Shown: piece after piece, positions 53,338-64,000 of the stretch
Position numbering within the stretch: the first letter of the stretch is position 1
Layout of the letters: the number at the start of each line of letters is the position of its first letter
Assembly: GCF_000760515.2 (NCBI RefSeq)
Contig: NW_013546711.1
Span: 1 to 64,000, forward strand
Direction: 5' to 3'
Source: Mitosporidium daphniae
Taxonomy: Eukaryota; Microsporidia
Length of the DNA: 64,000 nt
Translations under genes and position numbers: made by a program
The notes under the pieces: generated by a model
What the model was told of the DNA's origin: nothing
Databases searched by the model: none
Seen by the model: the letters and a program-made list of their open reading frames with translations, nothing else

Positions 53338-56300
53338 TTATTTAAAGACCGATGTTTCTGCAAGAAAAGTAAGAAAACATAGATCACGATCGGATAAATG
53401 TAAATTCTACAAGCACTCAGCACTGGATTTGTACAAATGGTTACAAGCCATAAGGCAAAAGTAGTGGACATCAAAAGCGGCCCGATAAGTCTTTTTGGCA
53501 GCATGTTAATTAGTCTGTTGAAGGTGGATGTTTCAAAAAAAAGCAGAACCAGCGATTCATTGGGAAAGTACGAAAATGGATGGCTTTTCCATTTCCAACC
53601 AAGCTCTTTGATAAGAATCATGGCACTATGCACCGAAGACATCATCCCAAACAAAGATAATGAGCAAATCAAACCAGAGTAGATACTCGAAGACCTCTTC
53701 CTAGTATGGAAATATATGACGCCGAGGAAATAAATAAACAAGTTTGGGTGAAAGGGAAAGACAACGTATAAAAACAACCCGACTCGCAGAACCAACCTGT
53801 CGAGCTGGTTGAAAATAGAAAAAAGAACAAAGCTAAATGGACTTTTGGATCCAAGCAAATAGTAAAGCGATTCAAACACCACACAGACCAGTTCCATCGT
53901 GATCTCGGTGATCGACAAAAAGGACACCGTAAAATAAAGAGACATCAGCATCAATAGATACTCCAGACTTGATGGAATAATATTCATTTGAAAATGCAGA
54001 AACATCCTAAGAAACATGATGGCCAGGCAATTTACAGCAATGCAAAAGATCATTTTCCTCACCGGAAGCTTGCTATTAGCAGAGGCCTGTAGCGAAACAG
54101 CAAAGAGGCAAAATATGACGGGATAGAAATACATTATCCACGGAAAATACCATTTGAAAGCCAGAGAAATCCCCAAAAGCTTTTCCGGAGTAAACAGGAT
54201 CGATTCGTGGACTTCGTATCGTGGATCAATTAGCATCTTAATGATTAGGGGATCAAGAGGAGCCCCGGGCTTGGCATCTTGCAATGAAATTAAATGCGAA
54301 AAGCGGTAGGTATTTGATCCGCCCCTTGTAACGACCGATTCTGGCTTAATATCTAAATATTTCTTTTCAACTTGCGAATGGAAGAAAGCCTGGATAGCAT
54401 TGGGTGGTGAATTGGCGATCACATCTGATTTGGCTCTAAGAAACACGGTAAGGCGAAGAACTTGATACTTTGGCCTCAAGTTAAGTATTGAGATTTTGAT
54501 TTGTGACATTGAACAAGATGAGCTAGCAACGCTTATGGCATCATAATTAAGGAAATATGCAAAAAAATAATCCAAAAGCCCAAACGATAGCTTTACCGAG
54601 AGTTTTGCAGCGCTCGGGTCCACAGGCAAGGATTTCTTATTGCTAATGATGGAAATATAAGATGACGGCGAAGAGGCCCAAGACAATAAACTTGAAAAGC
54701 GGGACTTTTGGTGGTAGTTTAGCTTGGAAGACAAAAATTGAGTCTCTTCCGAATGGACCATGGAATCTAAATACGAGTTGCTACCTGAAAAATTAACAAA
54801 TGGAGAAAAAGATTCGAAAACCGAATGACTCGGGGGCAGAAACATGTAGCTTTGATCCAAGGATGTTGCCCTGAAAGGCAGAATGATTATCATCGCAGGC
54901 AAGATAATATCCCTTTTCAATTGCGAATGGAACGGGATGTTAATGGATGAATATACCGAATTGAGACAAAAAGATTTCGAACCAGCGGGGTAAAAAGACT
55001 CTGGAAGATTCATATGTGGGCCCATGAGCCCAGATACTGCTCGTAATTTTCCGTTTTCCACCTCAATTGACGTGATATTTTCAATAATGATATGATCTTT
55101 AACGGGCTGTAAGCTCGTCGAAAATTGGGCTGCACTTGATGAGGCACTTTTTAAGATAAGCGCAAAATGTCGATTGTTTCCGATGAGCCCTGCCAAGTCA
55201 TTATGGTCCAAATAAATGTCCCCATTTGCAGGCAAAAGGATCTCCTGATAATAGATATCATCCCGACCCGATTTGGTGCTTGAATATGATACTTCCCTGG
55301 CTGGAATGTTCGAAACATCGGGTTCGTCGTCGATGATATTGCCACTTTTCCAATATGTTGATAGGTCCGATAATAACGCCTTTGAAGATAGGCTGGGATT
55401 TTTTCTGTTTCTCAATTTTTCGTTTTGAAGGCCAAAAATGAGCCCAATGTGAACAGCCTTTATGAAGGGGAAATTCCAAACCGACATTTGATGTTCCATC
55501 GATGCCCAAACCAGCGGCATTTCGGAGGTCATCACATTCAGAGTAAATTGCAGATCGCTTTCCTCAACGATTGATAGCTCAGAAGGGACAATAATGTCTC
55601 TAGTGCCTGGAGAGAACGAAATCAGCGGAGGAACGACATTCGCGCCAGCATCGCCATTTGGGATGCGAACAATCTTTGAAAGGTGGCTTTGATGTATTTT
55701 GGAAAAAAGATCCTCAAACTTGCGGTCAAGAGCTCCCAAGCAACGTGCGTGCGGAGTATTGAGAGTGATTACCATTTTCACTGCCGACGGTACATCGGCG
55801 TGGGCCAAGAGTTGATGATCCATATAAACAGCACCTTTAGCAACTATTCCGCCCATGGAGTGTCCAATAAGAATGATTTCTTGCTTATTTCCAATGGAAG
55901 AGTAGAGGCCAGAAAGAAATTTGACGATTTCTGTCAAATACTCTACTTGACGCTCGAGAATTTGCCCCGAAAAGGCACTGAGCTCCTCGGCAAAATCAAT
56001 GCAAAAATAGTCAAACTTTATGTCGAAACGCGACTTTATCTTTTCAGAGTACGATGCAAAGCTCCTGCATTGCCGTGGATGAAGATCACGGGGATTCCAG
56101 AAAACAACCGATTGAACCGCGAAAAATTATTAAAATTTTTGCCATTTACCTGGTTTAGGTTTTCATTTTGCAAATTGATCTCATTTGTAGCTTCTATGTA
56201 CAAGAATAGGCGGTACGGAAGATTGGGATGGCCGGGGTTATCATTTACAATTTCAACGTATTTTGGCCGCATAAAAGACACATGCTCCCTGGATTCGTCG

Positions 56301-56404
56301 AATTTGGTTGAAAAATAGAGGAAAATCAGATAAAAAAGAATGCCACTGATGAAAAACGACGCCACCGCTGGAGAAAGCAGCTTTGCACGCACAGCAAAAG
56401 ACAT
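53328..56404 (-). CDS. BST1: GPI inositol-deacylase Bst1/PGAP1, with a frame break
   Basis: ER membrane lipase removing the inositol acyl chain from GPI anchors. Start MSFAVRAKLLSPAVASF with a membrane helix, then GIPVIFIHGNAG (oxyanion region), DYFCIDFAEELSAFSGQ, the lipase motif IILIGHSMGGIVAKGA (catalytic Ser), TLNTPHA and GTRDIIVPSEL. The C-terminal 300 residues are multi-helix membrane domain. Between HGNAG and the next conserved block (RSFASYSEKIKSRF) the frame changes near 56060 without a usable intron: four to five residues plus one base are missing. Either a sequencing error or a real frameshift. Apart from this break the frame is open for over 2.7 kb, so the gene is probably functional. 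Confidence 0.85.
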
Positions 56405-56512
56405 TCCAGACTCGCCAACTTTTGATGTTTGTTCAAAATGAAATTGATCAATCAAATATGACAAAGTTGCGATAAATCCATTTTATTGATTTTACTCGTT
56501 TTATCAAAGCTC

Positions 56513-57209
56513 CTATTTGCTGGCCAATTGATACCGGCTTGCAATGTCTTTCCAATTTATAATGTTCCATATTGCCTTGAGATAGTCGGGCCTCACATTC
56601 TTATATTGCAGGTAATATGCATGCTCCCACACGTCAATGCCCAACAGCGGCACCAATCCTACTGTCGCGAGGGGATCTTGATTTGGAGTGGTCGTCATAA
56701 CGAGCTGCTTTCTGTCTTTGCAAAACCCCTATGCGTTCGAATTAATAAAGCTAGCATACAAGCCATGCCCAGCCGGATCCCTGGACCGCTGCCGCCTTTG
56801 CGGATAGCGTTTTTTGCATATTTTCGAGCGAGCCGAACTGAAGGCCAATGGCCTGGTACAGCGCACTGCCTGGATCAAGCTCTGCGAAATCTTTCGTGGG
56901 ACACAGGTTTTTCCAAAAAATCGAATGATTTATGTGGCCACCGCCATTGAATTTGATCATGCTTTGCAGGCCTATCAGAGCGCCAATATCGTTTGTGGAC
57001 TCTGCCTTTAGCTGCTGTTCCATTGCCGTATTGAAGCCATTCACATAGGCTTGGTGATGCTTTGTGTGGTGAAGCCGCATGATATCTGCAAAAATATAAG
57101 GCTCCAAGGCATTGTAATCATAGTCAAGATCGGGCAAAATCGCCTGGTTTTTCGATGACATCAGCGAGAACAATCTCTTGTGTGAACGCAAGATCATACT
57201 TGCTTTCAT
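56513..57209 (-). CDS. SOD2: mitochondrial Fe/Mn superoxide dismutase
   Basis: Two exons across a 31-nt intron (56729-56759) inside the signature, restoring GSGWAWLGFCKD. Presequence [19 protein letters not shown]. Metal ligands: [13 protein letters not shown] (His), [10 protein letters not shown] (His), and [15 protein letters not shown] (Asp, His). Glycine-rich [12 protein letters not shown] suggests the Mn-type mitochondrial branch. About 221 residues. Dismutates superoxide in the matrix; works alongside the mitochondrial peroxiredoxin. Confidence 0.94.
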
Positions 57210-57304
57210 TGAAGTTAAAGTGATTAAAAGTCTCGTATGCACCGGCAAAACCTTAAAATTGAAATGGTGGTTTATAAATTTAAAATCAATCGGCAATACT
57301 TTGT

Positions 57305-57562
57305 CTACTGGGCGGATCTGGGTGAGTAATATTGAGAGTAAATTACAGATTGCCTTTTCAAAAGCTCCAAAGAATTCGTGCCCTCCCGAAATAGTCGCTG
57401 TGCATCTTCTGGAGAGCAGTTTCTGCCCTCCGAGAAGGACCGCTTAATTTTCCTGATCGCATACTCGCGTATGTTATATTGTGGAAAGTTTCTGGCTTCT
57501 TTTAGCAGCATTTTGTAAAGCTTCACAGCATTAATTGCCTGAGGATGGGTCGAAAAGTGCAT
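57305..57562 (-). CDS. ISD11: Isd11/LYRM4, cysteine desulfurase partner
   Basis: 85 residues of the LYR family: AVKLYKMLLKEARNFPQYNI, REYAIRKIKRSFSEGRN, LKRQSVIYSQYYS. The LYR tripeptide appears as LYK. Isd11 with acyl carrier protein stabilises Nfs1 and is specific to eukaryotic Fe-S assembly. Pairs functionally with Atm1 14 kb away. Tandem with SOD2 (95 bp) and GGT, all minus strand. Confidence 0.85.
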   Translation of the reverse strand: MHFSTHPQAINAVKLYKMLLKEARNFPQYNIREYAIRKIKRSFSEGRNCSPEDAQRLFREGTNSLELLKRQSVIYSQYYSPRSAQ

Positions 57563-57629
57563 CGTTGATTGATTGGTCTGTTGCTGGTAATGTCCAATTA
57601 AAATGCCATTTTTTAAAAGTAAAATTTAT

Positions 57630-59822
57630 TAGTAGCCATCGGGTGCACCTTGTTTTCTGGGATCCGAGACGGCTTCGATAACTCCATTGACCGGATTCCG
57701 GTATACTAGCTGTACCATTGATAAATATTTAAATGCAGAAAGAATGTTCACAATATGGCCCCTCGATTTCAAATGTTTAACAATGTTGGTATCTGCACCA
57801 AATTCCAATTCAACCTATTGGGATTAGAAAATCGGGTATAGAACGAACAAAGTCTGGCTTGTATTGATGATACAGCCGAAGGTGGGAAACACTTTCTTCT
57901 GCATTCATCTTGTAGTCGAAAAGATTGATAACGGTCTAGCAGATTATTTACTTGTTGCATTCTAACCTGTATGGTTGCGGATATGATTCTAGACCCGCCA
58001 GCGCCGCCAAGCACTGCCTCCACTTTTGACGAATTTCTTCCAAGTATGATCAGTGGGCTGCTAGAAGAAGCAGGCCGTTTTCTAGGCCCTGATATTTAGT
58101 GAGAACGATGTTCGCCCTTCTTACCAATAAAGTTATGCGGGTTTGGAGGCAGGATGAACGAATTATTAAAAGAACTTAACGAAAAGTCGTCCATTTCATT
58201 GTTAAAGAGGATTCCAGTCTCATGGTCCAACACTTTGCTTCCAAACTCCAGATTTACCTGGTAAATTAGTGCTATAAACGTGCGATGGGCCTTACCGTGC
58301 TTGTACAAGATACCGCCATGCCGTGTTCATCTAGAACGGACACATGGGTAGTTCCATGATCATCTTTCTCCTCAAACTGCACGTCATAATATTCGGGCGG
58401 AAACGTTTGCTCCTAACAATAAAAATCTACCAATCTTCATGCCTTTGAAATGAGGCTGGATTTCATATCAGCCATGCCTGCGGAGACGATTTTTTTCTCG
58501 AATGCTTCGAGAGTCTCCTAATGCATAAAAAACGGCTTTACGTACTTTGAATGGGGGAACGGGATCACCAAGAAGAGATCTGCTTGCATAGCCATGCTTC
58601 AAAGCCTCAACAAGTATATGGATGTTTTCCACTGTATTACGGTTCAATTTGAAGCGTTCCAAAATTCCTAGCACTTGAAGCACGATGGAGCCACTGAAAT
58701 AAACGAATTCCATGCATACCTTGCAGGAATACCAGCAGTGATCACTTTTCGGTCGCGATAAAAACCTTCCAAGGGCTTCCTGATGACGACGTTATATGAT
58801 CCTAGGTCCTTCAGGCTAATAATTGCCCCCGCTTTTCTTAGGTTTTTTACCATAGTCTTGGCTAGTTGGCCATGGTAAAACACATCTGCTCCCTGTTCAG
58901 CGATAAGTTCAAGTGTCGAGGCTAGATTTCCTCTTTTTAGGATTTCGCCCTCGCTGTAGACGGACCCGTTTCTGGTATATGTTTTTGATAATCCCTCCTC
59001 GTTGAGAATAACTGACTCGAATTTCTTTTAATGAGGGTCAATTGTTCTGATACCTTTAAACGCATTGCCAATTCCGATGGCACTCTAAACCCTTCCCTTG
59101 CTAGCTTAATTGAGGGCCAAAAGAGATCTTTCCACGGTAATTTTCCAAATCTAACATGTTCGGTAAATGCACGCTACACATACCTTTTGTGAGCTTCTGA
59201 AAAGCCCTTTATTTCTGCTGGAATGGCAATAGATAGAGGGCCTTTAACAATTTGGCTTACATCGTTTTCAAACATTTCTTTATATGCAAGAGAGGGTGCT
59301 GTCTCCCGAAAATCGATCACTATGCTTGTCCCATTTGGTTCTCTGATGAGGATAAAGCCGCCCCTACATGTTACCACTTTTCAGCCAAAATATACCCTCC
59401 AATTCCAGATGAAAAATTATTTACGACCCCTATGCATACTAAGGAAGCAATGGCGGCATCCACAGCACTTCCCCCGGCCAATAGGGTGTTTTTTCCAATT
59501 GTTGAACACAGACCAACCTCGCTTGATACGGCAGCTTTGGTGTACACCCCAATGGGCACCGTTTTTGACTGTTTCCCGATGTTTCCAGTCGATGAAGAGG
59601 TATTCAATAAACTTGGTGAATAATAGAAGGATATGAAAATAACACCGCCTAGGAAATTATAAAAATTTTGGCCATACAAAGAAACAAAATTAGTGCCAAA
59701 AATAGGAGGATTTTCCTTTTCCTGTAAATCCTGCCCCGGCTGCTAGTTTTTGGCACGGTATTTGATCTGTCGCCGCATGGTGCCTGATACGAGTGGATGT
59801 TGCTACTTGAGCCTTCTAACAT
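57630..59822 (-). CDS. GGT: gamma-glutamyltransferase (GGT)
   Basis: Type II membrane ectoenzyme cleaving the gamma-glutamyl bond of glutathione; self-cleaves before a catalytic Thr. Many tiny introns (29, 32, 37 and 31 nt among those placed). Cytoplasmic tail and membrane helix [20 protein letters not shown], then [32 protein letters not shown], the processing site [40 protein letters not shown] with [21 protein letters not shown] and the end [15 protein letters not shown]. All oxyanion and Thr elements are present. The exon map between 58400 and 59170 was not fully worked out. Confidence 0.88.
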
Positions 59823-60040
59823 AAATATTGCTGCTAAAAAGGACGGAACAAATTATGATCAGAATTGATTGATACAATATGAGCCAATCAGATAAATTTC
59901 TTCAAAACTCGCATCTGAAACTGGCCATGTACTCCAATAAACTTGCCATCGATATTGCCCCTGAATGCAAAGAATTAAACATAAACAAAAAACACGCTTA
60001 TTTTTTATCTGCGAAAAGCATATCTCAAAATCACGATACC

Positions 60041-60201
60041 TGTTGTGATCCAATGGCGAGACTTGTTGTGATCCAATGGCGAGACTTGTTGTGATCCAAT
60101 GGCGAGACCTGTTGTGATCCAATGGCGAGACCTGTTGTGATCCAATGGCGAGACTTGTTGTGATCCAATGGCGAGACCTGTTGTGATCCAATGGCGAGAC
60201 C
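60041..60201. repeat. 23-bp tandem repeat, seven copies
   Basis: Seven contiguous copies of TGTTGTGATCCAATGGCGAG plus ACY, differing only at the last base (C or T). Each copy contains a CCAAT pentamer. The array lies about 220-380 bp upstream of the GGT start codon and ends 56 bp before the UAP1 stop. No spacers, so not CRISPR. Antisense open frames across it are repeat artefacts. Confidence 0.95.
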
Positions 60202-60257
60202 ATGTGTTGCATTTAGCCTATGAAAGCGACCGGCCGGCTATCAATTGTTGTGGATGT

Positions 60258-61802
60258 TTATTTTTTTGCCAAAATGTCCCTTAAAACGTCAAGATCGGAA
60301 ATGGGCTCCCCAAAGTACCATTTATACGGCTCGATCTCAACAACCTCGTTAGAAACGACGGGGGAGAGGTTAGCCTTGTCAAATAATCTCTGGAATTGCT
60401 CATAAAGTGCATCCCTACAGCTTTCTGGAGTACCCTCTTCTTTTTTTCCCGGAACAGAGGCATTCTTGAGAGGAGAAAATTCCTCCTTTCTAGAAACTAG
60501 CATCACAGCCAGGTCTTTCGGCGAGGGGAGCAGATGAAGAATATCAAATATAAATCTTTCTAACTTTAATCCTGAAACGGTGGCATCAGGATAGACTCTA
60601 ATATGTTTCCTGGCAATGTGCGCAGGTAGGATTGTCGCTTGGGTGGCTTTAGAGGAGTTATCAAGCCTTGTTGCAGCCATTTCCAAAAAGTCAAGCGAAA
60701 AATAGTGGCTTGCAATATTTGCAAATCTATATACTAACGAGGAGCCGCGCTCCTTTGTAAGCGATGCCAACTTTGGTGAAAGTTCGGAGTATTCCACCAT
60801 TTGGATTCCAAGGTTCAATGCAGATGATGTGGGCGGTGATTCTCGGGCTCCTAGAGCCAACACACCCACCCTTTCAGAGGGATTTATTTTTTCCACAACC
60901 TAATTGCGAATAAAAAACTTCACCATGTGTACCTTAATTCCACAAGGCGTATTTGCCTGCGCACACACAGATATGAAATACGGATCTGCAACCCGAGTCA
61001 ATACATTGTCAACACAATACACATGAACATGAAGGATCCCAGCATCCCTCCAAGCTTCAAGAATCTTGCTGTGCTTAAGAGCCTGGAATACACCACCATT
61101 GCCATCTGGAGAAACAATGATTTCCTAAAGAAAAAAAACCTTGCATACATCGGAGGATGAATTCCTCAAAATTTCGTTTGGCGCCTCTTCGCGAAAGCAG
61201 GGCAATTGCCCTTGTATAAAAAACAGCGGAGCTTTATTGCTCGGGTAATGTTTCCTAAAAAAAGCGACCGTTTCCTGATGGGTGGCTGGGCTTGTCATAA
61301 CGGCCCATTTAATTAACGGTGTGTCTGCATTTTGAGATTTACATTGAAAAGTTTTTCTAGCCAGCTCTTCCAACCTTTGAATTCGGCCTGCCTGTAAATC
61401 AAATAGGTTTTTGTTTGACTTCAGTCCGATGTCAAAACAGCCCTTTGGATGAGAAGACCCTAATCGCGTTCCTTGGCCGCCGGCAAGCGTTACAACGGCA
61501 ACTTTTCCTTGAGCGATAAGAGATAGCCCATTCTCAAAGTGTCTTTGTCTTTCCGATTCACTCCATTTGAGAGAATCAGTAACGAGCTCTTCTGGAAACG
61601 GTTCGACTATTTTCTGTGAAGACATGCTAGCCTCCCTTCGAAGGGCATCTGCCAGCAGTTCTCTTGCAAGCTCGATATGATCCGATGGATTTGACTTGGC
61701 TAAAGTCGAGACATTCGTTTTGACTTGCTTCATCTTTTCAAGGTTTGTTTTTTGATCATTTTTCACGGGCGTTAAGCAATTCGTTACATACGGCTTTGTC
61801 AT
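60258..61802 (-). CDS. UAP1: UDP-N-acetylglucosamine pyrophosphorylase (UAP1/Qri1)
   Basis: Makes UDP-GlcNAc from GlcNAc-1-P and UTP for chitin, N-glycans and GPI. Three exons, introns of 24 and 33 nt. Nucleotide loop VVTLAGGQGTRLGSSHPKGC, then FDLQAGRIQRLEELA, KWAVMTSPATHQETVAFF, IIVSPDGNGGVFQALKHS, HVHVYCVDNVLTRVADP, CGIKVVEKINPSERVGVLAL, QMVEYSELSPKLA, FANIASHYFSLDFL and EEFSPLKNA. The 24-nt intron begins at GTATGC after NSSSD. The C-terminus is shorter than in animals, ending EPISDLDVLRDILAKK. Confidence 0.94.
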
Positions 61803-62049
61803 CCTGATATTAAAAACGGCTTCGCGAGTATTTATAGCAAAAGGCTACTACACCATTAATTTGTCCTATTTGTCAACAAGATAAAAAAGTATAAGGTAAT
61901 TGGTCCACATTAGGGTTTAAGATCTTGATAAATTTTCGTTATCACCAACAAAATTTTCAATTTGGATGGCAAATTGAATTTAAAAGTTTAAGGCCCGTTA
62001 ATTTGAACTCGTTGGGATCGTCCAGTTTGGGGAAAGACATTTCTCTTTG
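61803..62049. promoter_or_regulatory. divergent flank between UAP1 and the right-edge gene
   Basis: Contains TATAAATAC near the UAP1 start, CATTAGGGTTTAAG (61907-61920), and AAATTGAATTTAAAAGTTTAAG with GGCCCGTTAATTTG ahead of the right-edge ATG: the AACCCTA and AAATTT boxes again. Confidence 0.5.
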
Positions 62050-64000
62050 ATGCGAAGGCTTATTTTCGGAAGATGCTTTTCCTCGTTGCTATCGGCCAAT
62101 TTTTTTAATTCTGTAAATCCTGTTGAAGCCGCATGTGCACTGAAAAATGGGATTGAGGCGCGATTGGCAATTTCCCACTTGCTCTCAATGAACTACGTAA
62201 GCACTACGGAAGAAATCCGGCTTATTTTAAACCGGCTAACTGCAATCTTTCCCTCTGGACTCATGGTATCGATTTTGCATCGTCTAAGCAGATACATATA
62301 TTTAAAGGCCTTTTCACCGACAAAAACATTGGCCGACGAATGCATGGCTTGCCCCAACACTAAATTGGCATTTTTCCTTGCCTATTTGCATTCAAACAAT
62401 AGCTATGAAAAGCACCTAATTCTTTATCAAATGCTTGCAGAGCTTGATACGCCAGGGATGAAACACAAGCTAAATCCGTATCTTAAGACATTTCCCGGCG
62501 AAATGCTCTTGAATCCAAAAAAATACCATTGGCCTCCTTCTTTCTTTTGTAGCTTCTTTTTTTCTTTCTCCAAATACCGGGTTAAAATAGGATCGGAAAT
62601 ACCGACGCTTGCCGATATCATTATACGGTCTGAGAGGGCATTTAATATTTCATTGCCTGCTGAATGCTATCGATGGGCCATTGTGCAGTCGTCATCTTCA
62701 AGAGACCGCGAGGCGATGATTGGAGTGTATGCCAGGGCGAAATCTAAATTTCTTTATAGCGATGATCCACACATCAAAGCACTGCTCGAAACAATTACGC
62801 GGCATTTTGCTCTCGAAAGGGACATTGGTGTTTTGCAGCTTTTTTATGACGAGGTCAGTGAATGTGGCGTGGACGAACGATCGTCTACTTTTATTTCATC
62901 GATGATAATCTCATTGGTTGGCGTCTTTTGCAGGATGCTTCTTTTCCCCCAGCTGCTTGGGATCTTGTTGTCACTGAAGGCGCACAAGTCTGCTGTATTG
63001 AAAGAGGCCCTTTTCGTGGTTGCCGACAATTTTGGATGTTGGAAGCTGTACCATAGAAATATTGACTTTGTACTTTTCCTGTTATCTTTATGCGGCGATG
63101 CATTCAGATCCGATTTTATTATCAGGCTCCCAATGCGGTCGCTGGTTGGCATTTCCGACTGGAATATAATTCCCTTGCTTCAGGATCTTTATTCCCAAAG
63201 CGATGAACTGTTCATTGACAAGAAATTTGCCAACAACGTGATAGAGGCTGCCTTTTTCAACCCATCAACTGTGCGTAGGCTCTTTCCACGCATCTTTGAC
63301 ATTGGCCTTAGCAAATTGATAATAAGGACAAAATTGCTACTTTTGCCTTCATCGTCATCTTCCTCCTCATTTTGTAAATACTACTGGAACTTTATTTATG
63401 AAGCAACTAGGAATTCTCTGCTTTTACCTATCTTTTATTACTATCACTTTTCATGGGGCCATGGGCAAGACGATCTTAGCGTCGGAATGATCCTCTCGCT
63501 TTTCAAGTGTGTCCCCCTGCTGGATGGCCGTTCTCGGGTAAATGAGGCTCTGTTGCAGCTATTTTTAGGCTTGGGCGAAGACCAGCGTTTGTTCAAATCT
63601 CCGTGGACCTCGCCACGGCTGTTCCCAATTGCCGCATCAGTTCTTATCTTAGATCACAGGTGGAGTCTCTTGGCTGTTTTCTTTGAATCAATTTTATCGA
63701 TCAGAGCACTAAATTCATCCACCTTTTCCATAATAGACGTTCATGCTGGGATGAAAAGCTCACACCATCCTAATCCAAAATCGAGCATTTTGACCAATGA
63801 GAGCAATCGGTGCATTTGGTCGATATTTAGGCTACACGCGGACGATATTTTGTCGACATGCTTCTCATCGCCAATGAAATTGTTGCCCGAATCGATGAGC
63901 ATTGTGGATGCCCTTTCCAATAGCCTTGAGGGCACTCCCGAGAAGTACCTTTCCGAAATAAGAATGTGGTGCTCAGAAAGGCACATCTCTCGCATTGGAG
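62050..64000 (+). CDS. large protein, 5' part only (runs off window), probably mitochondrial
   Basis: From ATG at 62050 one frame stays open for 650 codons to the window edge without a stop or need for an intron. The N-terminus MRRLIFGRCFSSLLSANFFN is a good mitochondrial presequence (basic, Ser-rich, no acids). The rest is Leu/Phe/Ser-rich and helical, with a poly-Ser run (SSSSSSSF) near residue 437; no catalytic motif recognised. The pattern of repeated amphipathic helices (for example AECYRWAIVQSSSSRDREAM, IGVYARAKSKFLYSDD) could be PPR/TPR-like, as in mitochondrial RNA factors, but repeats were not confirmed. Antisense frames here are shadows. Confidence 0.7.
   Translation, partial: MRRLIFGRCFSSLLSANFFNSVNPVEAACALKNGIEARLAISHLLSMNYVSTTEEIRLILNRLTAIFPSGLMVSILHRLSRYIYLKAFSPTKTLADECMACPNTKLAFFLAYLHSNNSYEKHLILYQMLAELDTPGMKHKLNPYLKTFPGEMLLNPKKYHWPPSFFCSFFFSFSKYRVKIGSEIPTLADIIIRSERAFNISLPAECYRWAIVQSSSSRDREAMIGVYARAKSKFLYSDDPHIKALLETITRHFALERDIGVLQLFYDEVSECGVDERSSTFISSMIISLVGVFCRMLLFPQLLGILLSLKAHKSAVLKEALFVVADNFGCWKLYHRNIDFVLFLLSLCGDAFRSDFIIRLPMRSLVGISDWNIIPLLQDLYSQSDELFIDKKFANNVIEAAFFNPSTVRRLFPRIFDIGLSKLIIRTKLLLLPSSSSSSSFCKYYWNFIYEATRNSLLLPIFYYYHFSWGHGQDDLSVGMILSLFKCVPLLDGRSRVNEALLQLFLGLGEDQRLFKSPWTSPRLFPIAASVLILDHRWSLLAVFFESILSIRALNSSTFSIIDVHAGMKSSHHPNPKSSILTNESNRCIWSIFRLHADDILSTCFSSPMKLLPESMSIVDALSNSLEGTPEKYLSEIRMWCSERHISRIG

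Noticed and set aside
60041-60201. CRISPR array
   Set aside because: Units are contiguous without spacers and the genome is eukaryotic.
59859-60212. Protein with repeated SPLDHNRSRHWITT units
   Set aside because: It is the 23-bp tandem array read through; nothing else supports a gene.
61129-61152. 15-nt intron in UAP1
   Set aside because: A GTATGC donor nine bases upstream gives a normal 24-nt intron and a better fit.

Overview
This is a stretch of a compact, intron-rich eukaryotic nuclear genome. A Zn2Cys6 regulator of the AcuK/ERT1 type, a chitin deacetylase with a chitin-binding domain, UDP-GlcNAc pyrophosphorylase, Dbf4 and a possible Prm1-like membrane protein point to a fungus. The very short intergenic distances, introns of about 23-40 nt, AAATTT-like boxes at start codons and loss of some protein parts suit an early-diverging, reduced lineage such as Rozellomycota/Cryptomycota or a basal, mitochondriate microsporidian. 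The lineage is inferred from gene content alone. About 45 protein genes were reconstructed on both strands, roughly 30 of them spliced; about 65 introns were placed by joining conserved protein segments across GT-AG sites.

Layout. 1-9.2 kb: type III glutamine synthetase, YbeY, an SLX9-like protein, SmG and PRMT1 back to back, mitochondrial S13, and an acyl-CoA dehydrogenase with seven tiny introns. 9.9-12.1 kb: LDAF1/promethin-like protein, Ctf8, and an SBDS protein that lacks its C-terminal domain. 12.4-21 kb: a TilS-like protein, an AIG1/FAR-17a family hydrolase, an Hsp110 with a heat-shock element, an FYR-domain protein, mitochondrial EngB and Mia40. 21.4-28.5 kb: CDP-DAG synthase, a gene-poor block with a 28-bp tandem repeat, a divergent thioredoxin/peroxiredoxin pair, a four-helix membrane protein and an HSDL2-like reductase. 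28.8-30 kb: divergent histones H3 and H4. 30-43.4 kb: succinyl-CoA ligase beta, BUD31, a secreted orphan, CCT2, a homeobox gene, the Zn2Cys6-PAS regulator, Dbp2, Dbf4, Dph3 and an EFM7-like methyltransferase. 43.9-61.8 kb, mostly minus strand: Atm1, chitin deacetylase, NAT9, Fis1, the C-terminal part of URB1, Prp40 (+), PGAP1/Bst1, Sod2, Isd11, gamma-glutamyltransferase and UAP1. A large open gene runs off the right edge.

How the genes fit together. Many products serve a working mitochondrion: protein import (Mia40), Fe-S assembly and export (Isd11, Atm1), the TCA cycle (succinyl-CoA ligase), branched/short-chain acyl oxidation, oxidant defence (Sod2, peroxiredoxin), fission (Fis1) and ribosome/tRNA maturation (S13, EngB, YbeY, TilS). 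A second group serves splicing (SmG, BUD31, Prp40), consistent with the many tiny introns. UAP1, chitin deacetylase and PGAP1 belong to the cell wall and GPI pathway.

The most unusual observation is a conserved 25-nt element shared by the 3' flanks of H3 and H4. It contains a GGCTT/AAGCC stem-loop with CAAA and CATCC flanks, closely resembling the metazoan histone mRNA 3' stem-loop. Dikaryotic fungi lack that structure.
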